Assembly (NCBI GenBank): GCA_036563875.1
Contig: DATCLO010000069.1
Location: 1-48,471 of the forward strand
DNA length: 48,471 bases
DNA from: ZC4RG29 sp036563875
Lineage (GTDB): Bacteria > Bacteroidota > Bacteroidia > Cytophagales > Cyclobacteriaceae
Reading direction: 5' to 3'
In this document: positions 15,988 to 23,402 of the stretch, piece after piece
How positions within the stretch are numbered: position 1 is the first letter of the stretch
How the letters are laid out: the number at the start of each line of letters is the position of its first letter
Program-made: the position numbers and the translations under genes
Notes under the pieces: model-generated
Seen by the model: only the letters and a program-made list of their open reading frames with translations
Database searches by the model: none
What the model was told of the DNA's origin: nothing

Positions 15988-17862
15988 CTAAAACCTATAT
16001 CTTAAGCCCGTACTATAATTCCTCCCTCGCGTAGTGTACCCCAACACAGCGATGAAAGACTCATCGAATACATTGTTGACCGCACCGTACCAGGTGAGCC
16101 GGTCTTTAGCAAAACCATAAGAAAGGTAGACATCAACGAGTTGATACGCTTCAAGAGTAACTTCTGAGAAGCTGTTAAAGTCGAAGGTTGTTCGATCCCC
16201 GGTATAGTTGTACTTGATATCGATTGTAGCGTGTGGCAACGGAGTTAATGTGACTCCGGCAGTCCACTTATCCTTAGGTATGCGATAAAAGGATTCCGGC
16301 TTGTCAGTGTCAGCATGCGCGTAGTTAACATAAGCGGAAATCTGCTCCATCGCGCGATAGCGCAAGCCCAGCTCAACCCCATCGACCACTCGTTCATCAG
16401 CGAGGTTTTCATATTTCCCACCGATGTAGTTTCCGTCTTCATCGAATTGACTCACAAAATCGATGGGATGCGACTCATCCCGCCGGAACCAGGTAAAATT
16501 CAATTCCCACCGCGTACCACCGTATATCGCGAATCCCGCTTCAACGCCCTGTGCCCCTTCAGGATTCAGATCCTTGTTTCCGAAAAACGAGTACAACTGG
16601 TACACCGATGGCGTGACATAGCTCGTCGATATCGACGCCAGGATTTTGAACGAAAGACTACTGCCTGTTGTGAAGTGATAAGAAGGGTTGATGTTATAAA
16701 CAAATTTGGAACCGTAAACATTGTGTGTGTTCAGACGGGCTCCTGCGTGTAGCGTAAATCCAGAAGGTAACTCTGCGAACAAGGAGATGTAAGGATCAAA
16801 CATTGTCATGCGAGCGGTATCGCCGAGGATGACACCCTCCTCATCGAATGAAAAGCGCTGAATGTTTACGCCAACCAGCCCCTGAAGCCAGGACGAAAGC
16901 TGATGACGCTGTACAATCTCGGCCTGGATGTTCCTTCCGTCATACGCTGCAGGAAAGTTGCTTTCAAAGGTACGCTCGTTGGCATTGAACACGAATCGGC
17001 CCTCGACCTCGCCCTTACCGTATGTCCATTGAGGATGGATACCAAATCGGTATTGGTTGAATCGTTGAATGTTTGGTGCATCGGCAAATTCGTAGTCGTC
17101 GTAGTCGGCACGAAAGCGTTCATACGCAGCGGAAACGTCGACCTTGAATGCGGAATTGAATTGGTACCCTGCCTTCGTTAACACATTCTGCCGGCTAAAG
17201 CCGTCGTCGTCGAACGTTGCATTCGGGTCATTATCCTGCGCAGCGGAAAATCCCTCGGACGTGATATTGCTGCCACTTACCATATACGACCAATCTCCGC
17301 GTGTGCCTCCAAACACCACATCCTGCTGATAGGTCTTGTATGAACCAATGTCAGCCCGCAGTGCTCCCGAAACAGGTTTGTTGGCAGGCTCTTTGAGCTT
17401 GATGTTGATCACACCTGCCGCTGCACCGGTGCCATACAACGTACTGAGTCCTCCTTTCAGAACTTCAACAGATTCAATCTGCGAAGCCGGCAAATAACGC
17501 AGGTCGTAGTCCGAGTTGACGGAAGATGGATCGTTGAGAGGTACACCATCGATGAGTATGAGCGACTGTTTGTTGCGCGCGCCGCGGATGAAGTAACTGA
17601 TGTTCGTACCCGGACTTCCGAAATTGCCGTCCATTTGCAATCCTGGAACTTCATTCAGGATGTCACCCAATGACTTTCCTGCGTTGCGTTCCAAATCTGC
17701 AGCAGTCAGCTTGTAGATCGACTTTCCTGATTTTTCAACCGGCACATCGAACCGAGTGCCTGTAGTCACCACTTCTTTAAGGTACGTTGTGGTGAGGGAA
17801 TCCTGGCCGTACGACATTGCTGAACACAAGACACCCAGGAAGAGGGTAAATGTTTTTCTCAT
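15988..17862 (-). CDS. btuB: TonB-dependent outer-membrane receptor, BtuB-like (cobalamin uptake)
   Basis: 624 residues: signal peptide (1-19, ending SYGQ), plug domain about 30-150 with NEVPGLQMDGN, SYFIRGARNKQSLILIDGVPLND and LSTLYGTGAAAGVINI, then a beta-barrel that ends with the terminal Phe (GLRYRF) needed for BAM insertion. It is shorter than SusC-type receptors and lacks their carboxypeptidase-like N-terminal extension, as expected for BtuB. Cobalamin specificity rests on the cobalamin riboswitch in its leader (17979-18160) and on the adjacent binding-protein gene. A terminator-like hairpin lies between the riboswitch and the start. The receptor would import B12 into the periplasm with TonB-ExbBD energy. 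Confidence 0.9.
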   Translation of the reverse strand: MRKTFTLFLGVLCSAMSYGQDSLTTTYLKEVVTTGTRFDVPVEKSGKSIYKLTAADLERNAGKSLGDILNEVPGLQMDGNFGSPGTNISYFIRGARNKQSLILIDGVPLNDPSSVNSDYDLRYLPASQIESVEVLKGGLSTLYGTGAAAGVINIKLKEPANKPVSGALRADIGSYKTYQQDVVFGGTRGDWSYMVSGSNITSEGFSAAQDNDPNATFDDDGFSRQNVLTKAGYQFNSAFKVDVSAAYERFRADYDDYEFADAPNIQRFNQYRFGIHPQWTYGKGEVEGRFVFNANERTFESNFPAAYDGRNIQAEIVQRHQLSSWLQGLVGVNIQRFSFDEEGVILGDTARMTMFDPYISLFAELPSGFTLHAGARLNTHNVYGSKFVYNINPSYHFTTGSSLSFKILASISTSYVTPSVYQLYSFFGNKDLNPEGAQGVEAGFAIYGGTRWELNFTWFRRDESHPIDFVSQFDEDGNYIGGKYENLADERVVDGVELGLRYRAMEQISAYVNYAHADTDKPESFYRIPKDKWTAGVTLTPLPHATIDIKYNYTGDRTTFDFNSFSEVTLEAYQLVDVYLSYGFAKDRLTWYGAVNNVFDESFIAVLGYTTRGRNYSTGLRYRF

Positions 17863-17914
17863 AGCATTTTTTGTTTGGTTTAAACACTATGAGCTTTTTG
17901 GAAGAAATGAGAAG

Positions 17915-17934
17915 AAAAAACGGAGACCGTTTTT
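17915..17934 (-). terminator. Intrinsic terminator-like hairpin between the cobalamin riboswitch and btuB
   Basis: On the reverse strand AAAAACGG, a TCT loop and CCGTTTTT form an 8-bp stem that continues into TTCTTC. It sits about 45 bases past the B12 box and 53 bases before the btuB start, the place expected for a riboswitch expression platform. B12 binding may therefore favour early termination; a competing antiterminator was not identified. Confidence 0.6.
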
Positions 17935-17978
17935 ACTCATCGCCTTTCACCCGAAAGCTCCGATTATGTTGCTGAATG

Positions 17979-18160
17979 CAGGCAGGTCTCCTGGCTTTCC
18001 ACCCTTACCGGCGGCCTTCCCATTCCGACGAATGCGGAACAGTGGCAATGGAATTTCCGGCAAGCTATAAGTGGATTACAGTTGCGGGGACAGCTCCGGC
18101 CTTTCACCGGAATTCCCTTTTAATCCCGCGGTCCCTGGTTGAAGGACCGAAAGGAACCAG
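17979..18160 (-). promoter_or_regulatory. Cobalamin riboswitch controlling the btuB-like gene
   Basis: Read on the reverse strand the leader holds the class signature in order: GGGAATTCCGGTGAAAGGCC, GCTGTCCCCGCAACTGTAAT, GCCACTG, GGGAAGGCCG, and the B12 box AGCCAGGAGACCTGCC at 17996-17981. This aptamer binds adenosyl- or other cobalamins and represses B12 uptake genes when the vitamin is plentiful. It is orientated toward the TonB receptor that starts at 17862. The outer limits are approximate. Together with the terminator at 17915-17934 it accounts for most of the 379-base gap 17863-18241. Confidence 0.95.
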
Positions 18161-18184
18161 CATCCGGGGCGAATTTAGGAAAAT

Positions 18185-18216
18185 TGTGTTGATGTGTTGA
18201 TGTGTTGACGTGTTGA
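18185..18216. repeat. Four tandem 8-bp units (TGTGTTGA) upstream of the binding-protein gene
   Basis: The units are TGTGTTGA three times and CGTGTTGA once, without spacers. The end of the array is 25 bases before the ATG at 18242 and 13 bases before TACCTTTA (18230-18237), a near match to the -7 box. The same octamer in inverse orientation forms four units at 45373-45404 in front of maeB. Confidence 0.8.
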
Positions 18217-18241
18217 AGTTTCGCCTTTATACCTTTACTGC

Positions 18242-19375
18242 ATGAAAAACGGTATGCTCTGTTTAATACTGTCGATGCTGTTTTGCTGTTCGGAAGGGAA
18301 AAGGTCCCATAATGCTTATGAGCTGGATACGGCGATGGTGCCGTTGCGATATGCGGAAGGGTTTTCGATAAAGAAGGTTGGCAAAGCTACACAGGTGACG
18401 GTTCACTACCCCTACCAGGGCGCTACATCAGGACATACATACCTTCTGGTGAAAGACGAAAGCGATGTTTCAGACGTTCCGGCGGGCACATCCGTGATTA
18501 CCATTCCGATCAAAAGCATAGTTTGTACGTCCACAACGCACATACCCATGCTGGATTACTTGGGTGAGACCAGCAAGCTGACAGGTTTTCCCACACTCGA
18601 CTATGTGAGCTCATCAGCAATGCGCGCGAGAATTGACAGCGGCAAGGTTCAGGAGCTTGGCGTCGACAAAAGCATAAACCTCGAAGTGCTCGCGGCATTG
18701 AGGCCCGACATGGTGATGGGTTATTCGCTCACCGGCGATTACGGTCAGTTCCGAAAAATGGAGGAGCTCGGCATTCCGGTTGTGCTCAACGCTGAATACC
18801 TGGAAAAGCATCCACTGGGTCGTGCCGAATGGATCAAGTTCGTCGCGCTCTTTTTCGACAAGCTGGAGAAAGCAGACTCGATTTTCAGCAGCATTGAAAA
18901 GTCATACAATGAGACGCGCGCGCTGGCGGCACAGGTCACCGAGCGTCCCACTGTCCTGAGTGGTATTGTTTACGGTGACGCCTGGTTTCTCCCGGGTGGT
19001 CAGAATTACGCTGCACAACTCTTTAAAGACGCCGGATGCCAATACCTGTGGGCCGATGATGAATCCAACGGATTCCTTCAGCTTGCGTTTGAAGCCGTGT
19101 ATGCGAAAGCGCATGCGGCGGACCTTTGGATTGGTGTCGCCTCCTTCGGCTCTCTGAATGAGATGCAGAAGGCTGACAAACGTTACGCGGGGTTCGACGC
19201 ATTCAAGAAGGGGGAAGTGTACAACTACAATGCACGACTCGGCGCGAAAGGCGGAAACGAATACCTCGAGCTCGGCTATCTCAGGCCGGATATCATCCTG
19301 AAGGACCTCGTGAAGATCGCTCACCCCCAACTTCTTCCCGATTACCGACTATACTTCCACAAAAAGCTTGAATAA
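18242..19375 (+). CDS. ABC-type periplasmic substrate-binding (TroA/BtuF-like) lipoprotein
   Basis: 377 residues. The N-terminus MKNGMLCLILSMLFCCSEGK looks like a lipoprotein signal, with Cys15/Cys16 as lipid site, though the lipobox is not canonical. The body is the helical-backbone binding-protein fold (Peripla_BP_2): IVCTSTTHIPMLDYLGE, then EVLAALRPDMVMGYS and a second lobe starting PTVLSGIVYGDAWFLPGG and ending ELGYLRPDIILKDLVKIAHP. Members bind cobalamin, haem or ferric siderophores and pass them to an FecCD-type permease. Divergent placement from a B12-riboswitch-controlled receptor favours cobalamin (inference). No permease or ATPase gene is adjacent. Confidence 0.87.
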   Translation: MKNGMLCLILSMLFCCSEGKRSHNAYELDTAMVPLRYAEGFSIKKVGKATQVTVHYPYQGATSGHTYLLVKDESDVSDVPAGTSVITIPIKSIVCTSTTHIPMLDYLGETSKLTGFPTLDYVSSSAMRARIDSGKVQELGVDKSINLEVLAALRPDMVMGYSLTGDYGQFRKMEELGIPVVLNAEYLEKHPLGRAEWIKFVALFFDKLEKADSIFSSIEKSYNETRALAAQVTERPTVLSGIVYGDAWFLPGGQNYAAQLFKDAGCQYLWADDESNGFLQLAFEAVYAKAHAADLWIGVASFGSLNEMQKADKRYAGFDAFKKGEVYNYNARLGAKGGNEYLELGYLRPDIILKDLVKIAHPQLLPDYRLYFHKKLE

Positions 19376-19418
19376 GACCGTAAATGGTACAAGACCGCGA
19401 CGTTTGAGCCATCCCTCC

Positions 19419-19426
19419 TATATTTG
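19419..19426 (+). promoter_or_regulatory. -7 element (TATATTTG) just before the WG-repeat gene
   Basis: TATATTTG matches TAnnTTTG exactly and ends only 8 bases before the ATG at 19435, so the transcript would have almost no leader. No TTG lies 19-21 bases upstream, so the -33 box is absent or weak. Confidence 0.45.
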
Positions 19427-19434
19427 TATATTTT

Positions 19435-21543
19435 ATGAAGGTGGTGCTCTGGCTGGTCGTTTCCGTTTTTAGCTGCATTGCAGGTCTTGCCGAAACGTAT
19501 CAAACATTTGAGGTTGACGGGAAGATGGGTCTGCGGGACTCAAATGGGAATGTCCTCATTCCCCCTGAGTACGATGCGCTCGGATGGAGCGAAGGACCTT
19601 TTTCCGTCGTTGGCCAGGTAACAGGCTACAAAACTTCAGGACGCTGGGGAATTATCGCCGTCAACAACCGGGAGATCACCGAAGCAACATACACCGGCCT
19701 CATCCCCGCCGAAGGAAATCTCATTCTGGCTTACAAGCGCATGCCCGGGTCATCGCGCTTTCTCGCAGGATGCCTCGACACCTCGGGAAAGGAAGTCATC
19801 CCCTTCCAGTACGATGGACTTACAATCAGCTCCATGCGGGGAATTGTGTATGTCCGGTCCGGCAAGGGCTACAAGTATGGTGTTATTGATCTGCACAACC
19901 GCCCGATCATCCCGATAGCGTACGAACAAATCCAGTTTCTCGGAAGCCTCCGCTTTGCAGTGCAAGATACTACAGGACGATTCGCATTGTTTACCGAGAA
20001 CGGCAAACCGTTAACAGGCTTTATCTTCGACGACATCACAAGATTCAGGAACAACTACGCGATCGTCTATCAAAACGGCTATCAGGGAATTATCGACCGT
20101 AACGGACTTCTGCGTGTCAACCCGTCATACGCCAACATTCAGCTCGAAGACAATGGGCAGGCGCGCGGTCGCAAACAAAACAAGTGGACCATCCTGGATG
20201 GGAAAAACAATGCACTACAAACCATTCAGTATGATTCGATATTCCCACTGGGCGACGATCGCTTCGCTATCCGCAAGGGCGCAGGGATTGTCGTTACGAG
20301 CAACGATTTTCGGGAACTCACGCCTACACGCTTTAACAGCATCGGTGCCTTCAGGAATTATCGGGCTGTTGTTACACTGAACGGGCGGCAGGGACTCATC
20401 AACAATACAGGCACGTACATTGTACCTCCCGAGTATCGCGCCATTCGTCAGGACGTAAGTCACATTTTTGCGCAGCTTCAGGACGCGCGTTGGATTATGC
20501 TTGACTCCACAGGCTCGCGACTCACGTCAAAATCATACGACCGGATCGAACGATTCAATGGAAGTCTGTTCACAGTATTGAATGATCGACGCTACGGCAT
20601 TGTCGACGCGAGTGGAAAAGAACAGGTACGATGCGTGTACGACTCTATTGTTCAATATGCTGATGGAAAACTGGTCGTGCGCTTTCATGGAGAGTATGGC
20701 ATCATCGACCTCAACGAAAACTGGCTTACAGCCCCGACACCTGGTCGCCAATACATTGTAACATCGGATCGCCTCTTAACACGAAGAGGACCAACTAATT
20801 ATCTAATGACATTCGGCGGTGAGATCATTTACTTTACTGCTAATCCAGTACGCGTAACCGGAGCGTTGTTGGAAGAAACAACGTCGGATGGTGGAACGTG
20901 GAAGATTGATATGGATGGGCGTATTGTTAGTCGCCAGGCACCTCCCGTCGAACCTTTTGAGCAGATCTTTGAGGAATCGGAAGGCCTGCGTGGAATTAAA
21001 AAGGGTGGCAAATTCGGATTCGTAGATAACCAGGGGAGGTTGCGCATCGCGAACCGATACGAAGGGATTAGACCTTTCCGCGAGGGCCTTGCAGCGATAA
21101 AGATTCTTGGCAAGTGGGGCTTTATCAACCATGCCGAAAGGATCGCCGTACAACCCGTTTACGATGATGTCGGCCAGTTTATCTCCGGTTTGGCCATCGT
21201 GATGCAAAAAGGACAATACGGTATTATCAACAAGTCCGGCGAAGTAGTGCTTCCGGTTCGCTATGATCAGATCGAACGACTGCCTACGAGCCGTTTCGAA
21301 TTGAAAACGGGAGATTCAAAGGGACTTGCGGACAAGGATGGCCGACTCATATTCGCTCCGCGCTATTCAGACCTTCACGACCTCGACAACGGCTATGTAA
21401 TCGTCGGTCGCGATGGCCGCTACGGTCTGTTGACACTCAATGGCGTCAGCACTATTCCCATGATGTACGATCGGATTTTCTATGATTCGTACGGCGAAAG
21501 GTATTTCGCGTTGACGGAAGCTGAATGGGAAGCGATCCCGTAG
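19435..21543 (+). CDS. Secreted WG-repeat (KWG) protein
   Basis: 702 residues with a signal peptide (1-19, VFSCIAGLAE). The rest is a long array of WG-type repeats of about 45-50 residues with the pattern G-k-W/Y-G-x-I/V-D/N-x-x-G-x-x-x-x-P-x-Y-D. Clear copies are GRWGIIAVNNREITEATY, YKYGVIDLHNRPIIPIAY, RRYGIVDASGKEQVRCVY, GKFGFVDNQGRLRIANRY, GKWGFINHAERIAVQPVY and GQYGIINKSGEVVLPVRY; middle copies are degenerate. Such arrays are found in surface or periplasmic proteins and are thought to be protein-binding beta structures; no enzyme motif is seen. It stands alone with a -7 element at 19419. Confidence 0.9.
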   Translation: MKVVLWLVVSVFSCIAGLAETYQTFEVDGKMGLRDSNGNVLIPPEYDALGWSEGPFSVVGQVTGYKTSGRWGIIAVNNREITEATYTGLIPAEGNLILAYKRMPGSSRFLAGCLDTSGKEVIPFQYDGLTISSMRGIVYVRSGKGYKYGVIDLHNRPIIPIAYEQIQFLGSLRFAVQDTTGRFALFTENGKPLTGFIFDDITRFRNNYAIVYQNGYQGIIDRNGLLRVNPSYANIQLEDNGQARGRKQNKWTILDGKNNALQTIQYDSIFPLGDDRFAIRKGAGIVVTSNDFRELTPTRFNSIGAFRNYRAVVTLNGRQGLINNTGTYIVPPEYRAIRQDVSHIFAQLQDARWIMLDSTGSRLTSKSYDRIERFNGSLFTVLNDRRYGIVDASGKEQVRCVYDSIVQYADGKLVVRFHGEYGIIDLNENWLTAPTPGRQYIVTSDRLLTRRGPTNYLMTFGGEIIYFTANPVRVTGALLEETTSDGGTWKIDMDGRIVSRQAPPVEPFEQIFEESEGLRGIKKGGKFGFVDNQGRLRIANRYEGIRPFREGLAAIKILGKWGFINHAERIAVQPVYDDVGQFISGLAIVMQKGQYGIINKSGEVVLPVRYDQIERLPTSRFELKTGDSKGLADKDGRLIFAPRYSDLHDLDNGYVIVGRDGRYGLLTLNGVSTIPMMYDRIFYDSYGERYFALTEAEWEAIP

Positions 21544-21547
21544 GCCT

Positions 21548-21628
21548 TATGTGTCCTATGTGACTTTCTATGTGACCTATGTGGTTCAAAAGTCTGTTGA
21601 CCCACACAGGGGACACATAGGGCACATA
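21548..21628. repeat. 15-bp element present twice directly and once inverted (TATGTGnCCTATGTG)
   Basis: Direct copies lie at 21548-21562 (TATGTGTCCTATGTG) and 21569-21583 (TATGTGACCTATGTG), 21 bases apart. The inverted copy is CACATAGGGCACATA at 21614-21628. Either direct copy can pair with the inverted one with a single mismatch or wobble, giving two alternative hairpins. The element fills the start of the convergent gap between the WG-repeat gene and floA, so a bidirectional terminator or a mobile palindromic repeat are both possible. Confidence 0.7.
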
Positions 21629-21683
21629 GTCCCGACAAGCTCAGGAACCGAATACCTGGAACACATAGAACTTATTGTCTGAC

Positions 21684-21699
21684 ACGCACGGCCGCGCGT
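21684..21699. repeat. GC-rich imperfect palindrome (ACGCACGGCCGCGCGT)
   Basis: A 16-base near-palindrome centred on GGCC followed by CTCTACA. It resembles the dispersed GACGCACGGCCGTGCGTC-type elements I recall from intergenic regions of many bacteria. It lies in the 228-base convergent gap 21544-21771, between a 15-bp repeat cluster and a 7-bp repeat array. Confidence 0.4.
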
Positions 21700-21720
21700 C
21701 TCTACATGGCGATCCCACCC

Positions 21721-21762
21721 GATTACTAATTACTGATTACCGATCATCGATTACTCATTACC
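21721..21762. repeat. Six tandem 7-bp units of the form GATTACy
   Basis: Units read GATTACT, AATTACT, GATTACC, GATCATC, GATTACT and CATTACC, 42 bases without spacers. The array ends 9 bases before the floA stop codon. It is a degenerate heptanucleotide repeat, AT-rich against a GC-balanced background, and no gene explains it. Confidence 0.75.
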
Positions 21763-21771
21763 GCGGAACAG

Positions 21772-22761
21772 CTACTCCTTCGGTCCCGGCGTACTATCCT
21801 TCCCCGACCCAGAAATCGACTGTCTCATCTCGGTATCAGACTGGATATTTTGCATCCGATAGTAGTCCATAACGCCGAGGTGTCCTGCGATAAAGGCTTG
21901 TGAGATGGCTTTGGGGATTTCGGCTTCGGCCTGGATCACATTGGCGCGCGCTTCCTGGGCTTTTGCCTTCATTTCCTGTTCGAGCGCGACGGCCATGGCG
22001 CGTCTTTCTTCGGCTTTAGCTTCAGCAACTTTCAAGTCGGCAGAAGCCTGATCGATTTGCAGTTTCGCACCAATGTTCGCGCCGACGTCAACATCGGCGA
22101 TATCAATAGAAAGAATTTCGAATGCTGTACCGGCGTCGAGACCGCGCGACAAAACGACTTTGGAAATCTTATCAGGATTTTCGAGCACTTCCTTGTGCGA
22201 CTTTGCTGAACCAATCGAGGTAACGATACCTTCACCAACCCGGGCGAGGATGGTGTCTTCACCGGCACCACCAACGAGTTGCTGGATGTTAGCGCGGACA
22301 GTAACGCGGGCAACGGCAATTAGCTGAATACCATCGGCAGCAACGGCCGCCACCTTTGGAGTAGTAATTACCTTCGGGTTAACGGAAATTTGGACCGCTT
22401 CAAACACATCCCGTCCTGCGAGGTCGATCGCCGTAGCTTGCTTGAATGACAGGTTGATATTGGCTTTGTCGGCCGAGATCAGTGCCCGAATTACGTTCGG
22501 CACATTCCCTCCTGCCAGATAGTGCGTTTCCAGTTCGCGCGTAGTCACCGTCAACCCTGCCTTCGTTGCCGTGATGAGGGAATTGACAATGACGCTGGGC
22601 GGCACCTTCCGGATTCGCATCCCGATCAGTTCACCAATGGTAACCCTGACGTTGGCAAATACTGCCGTGATCCAAAGGCCAACGGGGATGAAATAGAAGA
22701 AAATGAAAAGGCCAACGATGGCGAGGAATACAATGAGAAGTAAAGGAAGACTGCCGTCCAT
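21772..22761 (-). CDS. floA: Flotillin-like protein FloA
   Basis: 329 residues, the same length as Bacillus FloA. One N-terminal membrane helix (about 5-30), FANVRVTIGELIGMRIRKVPP, an SPFH core with LISADKANINLSFKQATAIDLAGRDV and GIQLIAVARVTVRANIQQLVGGAGE, then the alanine/glutamate-rich flotillin coiled coil (KVAEAKAEERRAMAVALEQEMKAKAQEA in register, about 230-290). FloA organises membrane microdomains and affects membrane fluidity and signalling complexes. It begins 9 bases after nfeD on the same strand, the standard partner arrangement. Start at ATG 22761. Confidence 0.96.
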   Translation of the reverse strand: MDGSLPLLLIVFLAIVGLFIFFYFIPVGLWITAVFANVRVTIGELIGMRIRKVPPSVIVNSLITATKAGLTVTTRELETHYLAGGNVPNVIRALISADKANINLSFKQATAIDLAGRDVFEAVQISVNPKVITTPKVAAVAADGIQLIAVARVTVRANIQQLVGGAGEDTILARVGEGIVTSIGSAKSHKEVLENPDKISKVVLSRGLDAGTAFEILSIDIADVDVGANIGAKLQIDQASADLKVAEAKAEERRAMAVALEQEMKAKAQEARANVIQAEAEIPKAISQAFIAGHLGVMDYYRMQNIQSDTEMRQSISGSGKDSTPGPKE

Positions 22762-22770
22762 AGTAATTGA

Positions 22771-23241
22771 TTAGTTAGATTTTGGTTCAACAACGACTTG
22801 ATTGGATGAAATTCGAATCACTTTAACCGGCGTTCCCGCAGGAGCAAAGTTGCCCAGCGTTGTCACCTCATACATCTTCCCTCCGATTTCAGCTTTGCCG
22901 GCCGGCCGCAGGGCCGAAACCGCGACGCCTTCATCGCCTACCTTGACGTCGGCGAGTACACCTTCATTGACGCGACTGTCTATTGCGCTTTGCAGCGAAA
23001 GTTTCCTCCATGGCTTCGTACGCAACGACCAGAATAGTGCCGCGCCATTAGCCACGGCCGTAGCCGCTGCGACAGCGTACCCTGTGCGGATGCCGAAGTT
23101 GTTAAATGCCATGACGACGCCTCCGACTACCATCCCGAACCCCAGAATGCCGACGACCGTCGTTCCCGGCACAAAGATGATCTCAACGACAATGAGTGCA
23201 ATGCCGACAATAATCAATGATATGATTGCTACCCATTCCAT
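22771..23241 (-). CDS. NfeD-family membrane protein
   Basis: 156 residues. Three to four hydrophobic segments fill residues 1-75 (IVEIIFVPGTTVVGILGFG loop typical of NfeD), followed by a C-terminal OB-fold-like beta domain (about 90-155: GDEGVAVSALRPAGKAEIGGKMYEV, with VKVIRISSNQVVVE). NfeD proteins accompany flotillin/SPFH proteins; here nfeD precedes floA by 9 bases, so they form an operon. A -7 element TAGCTTTG lies at 23265-23258 on the reverse strand, 16 bases before the start. Confidence 0.93.
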   Translation of the reverse strand: MEWVAIISLIIVGIALIVVEIIFVPGTTVVGILGFGMVVGGVVMAFNNFGIRTGYAVAAATAVANGAALFWSLRTKPWRKLSLQSAIDSRVNEGVLADVKVGDEGVAVSALRPAGKAEIGGKMYEVTTLGNFAPAGTPVKVIRISSNQVVVEPKSN

Positions 23242-23257
23242 CAGGTCATCCTTTTTC

Positions 23258-23265
23258 CAAAGCTA
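23258..23265 (-). promoter_or_regulatory. -7 element (TAGCTTTG) of the nfeD-floA operon
   Basis: An exact TAnnTTTG on the reverse strand, 16 bases before the nfeD ATG. The -33 position carries CATG rather than TTTG. The hairpins at 23285-23378 lie immediately upstream. Confidence 0.5.
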
Positions 23266-23284
23266 ACCTTTTTTGCAAGGTTTC

Positions 23285-23378
23285 CCATGCAGCAGCTCTG
23301 CGAGCGCTGCATGGTTGTCGTGAAGGGTTCTGACAGCAGCGAAGGGAAGTGCGTCGGAGCTCTCAGAACTCCTTCACG
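23285..23378. other. Two strong adjacent hairpins between proS and nfeD (structured RNA, terminator or palindromic repeat)
   Basis: Hairpin 1: CCATGCAGC at 23285-23293 pairs perfectly with GCTGCATGG at 23306-23314. Hairpin 2: CGTGAAGG plus GTTCTGA (23319-23333) pairs with TCAGAAC, a bulged T, and CCTTCACG (23363-23378), 15 bp, and three more pairs follow after a C-C mismatch (AGC with GCT). The inner loop is about 21 bases, GAAGGGAAGTGCG at its heart. Signal recognition particle RNA was considered, but GGAAGCAGC is missing. Orientation is undetermined; both neighbours run leftward. Confidence 0.6.
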
Positions 23379-23402
23379 GCCCTCAAATACCGAGATTCAA
23401 TC

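Noticed and set aside
18185..18216. CRISPR array
   Set aside because: Units are 8 bp with no spacers; no cas genes anywhere in the window.
23285..23378. Signal recognition particle (4.5S) RNA
   Set aside because: The hairpin outline and AGCAGCGAAGG looked similar, but the invariant GGAAGCAGC loop arrangement is missing on both strands.
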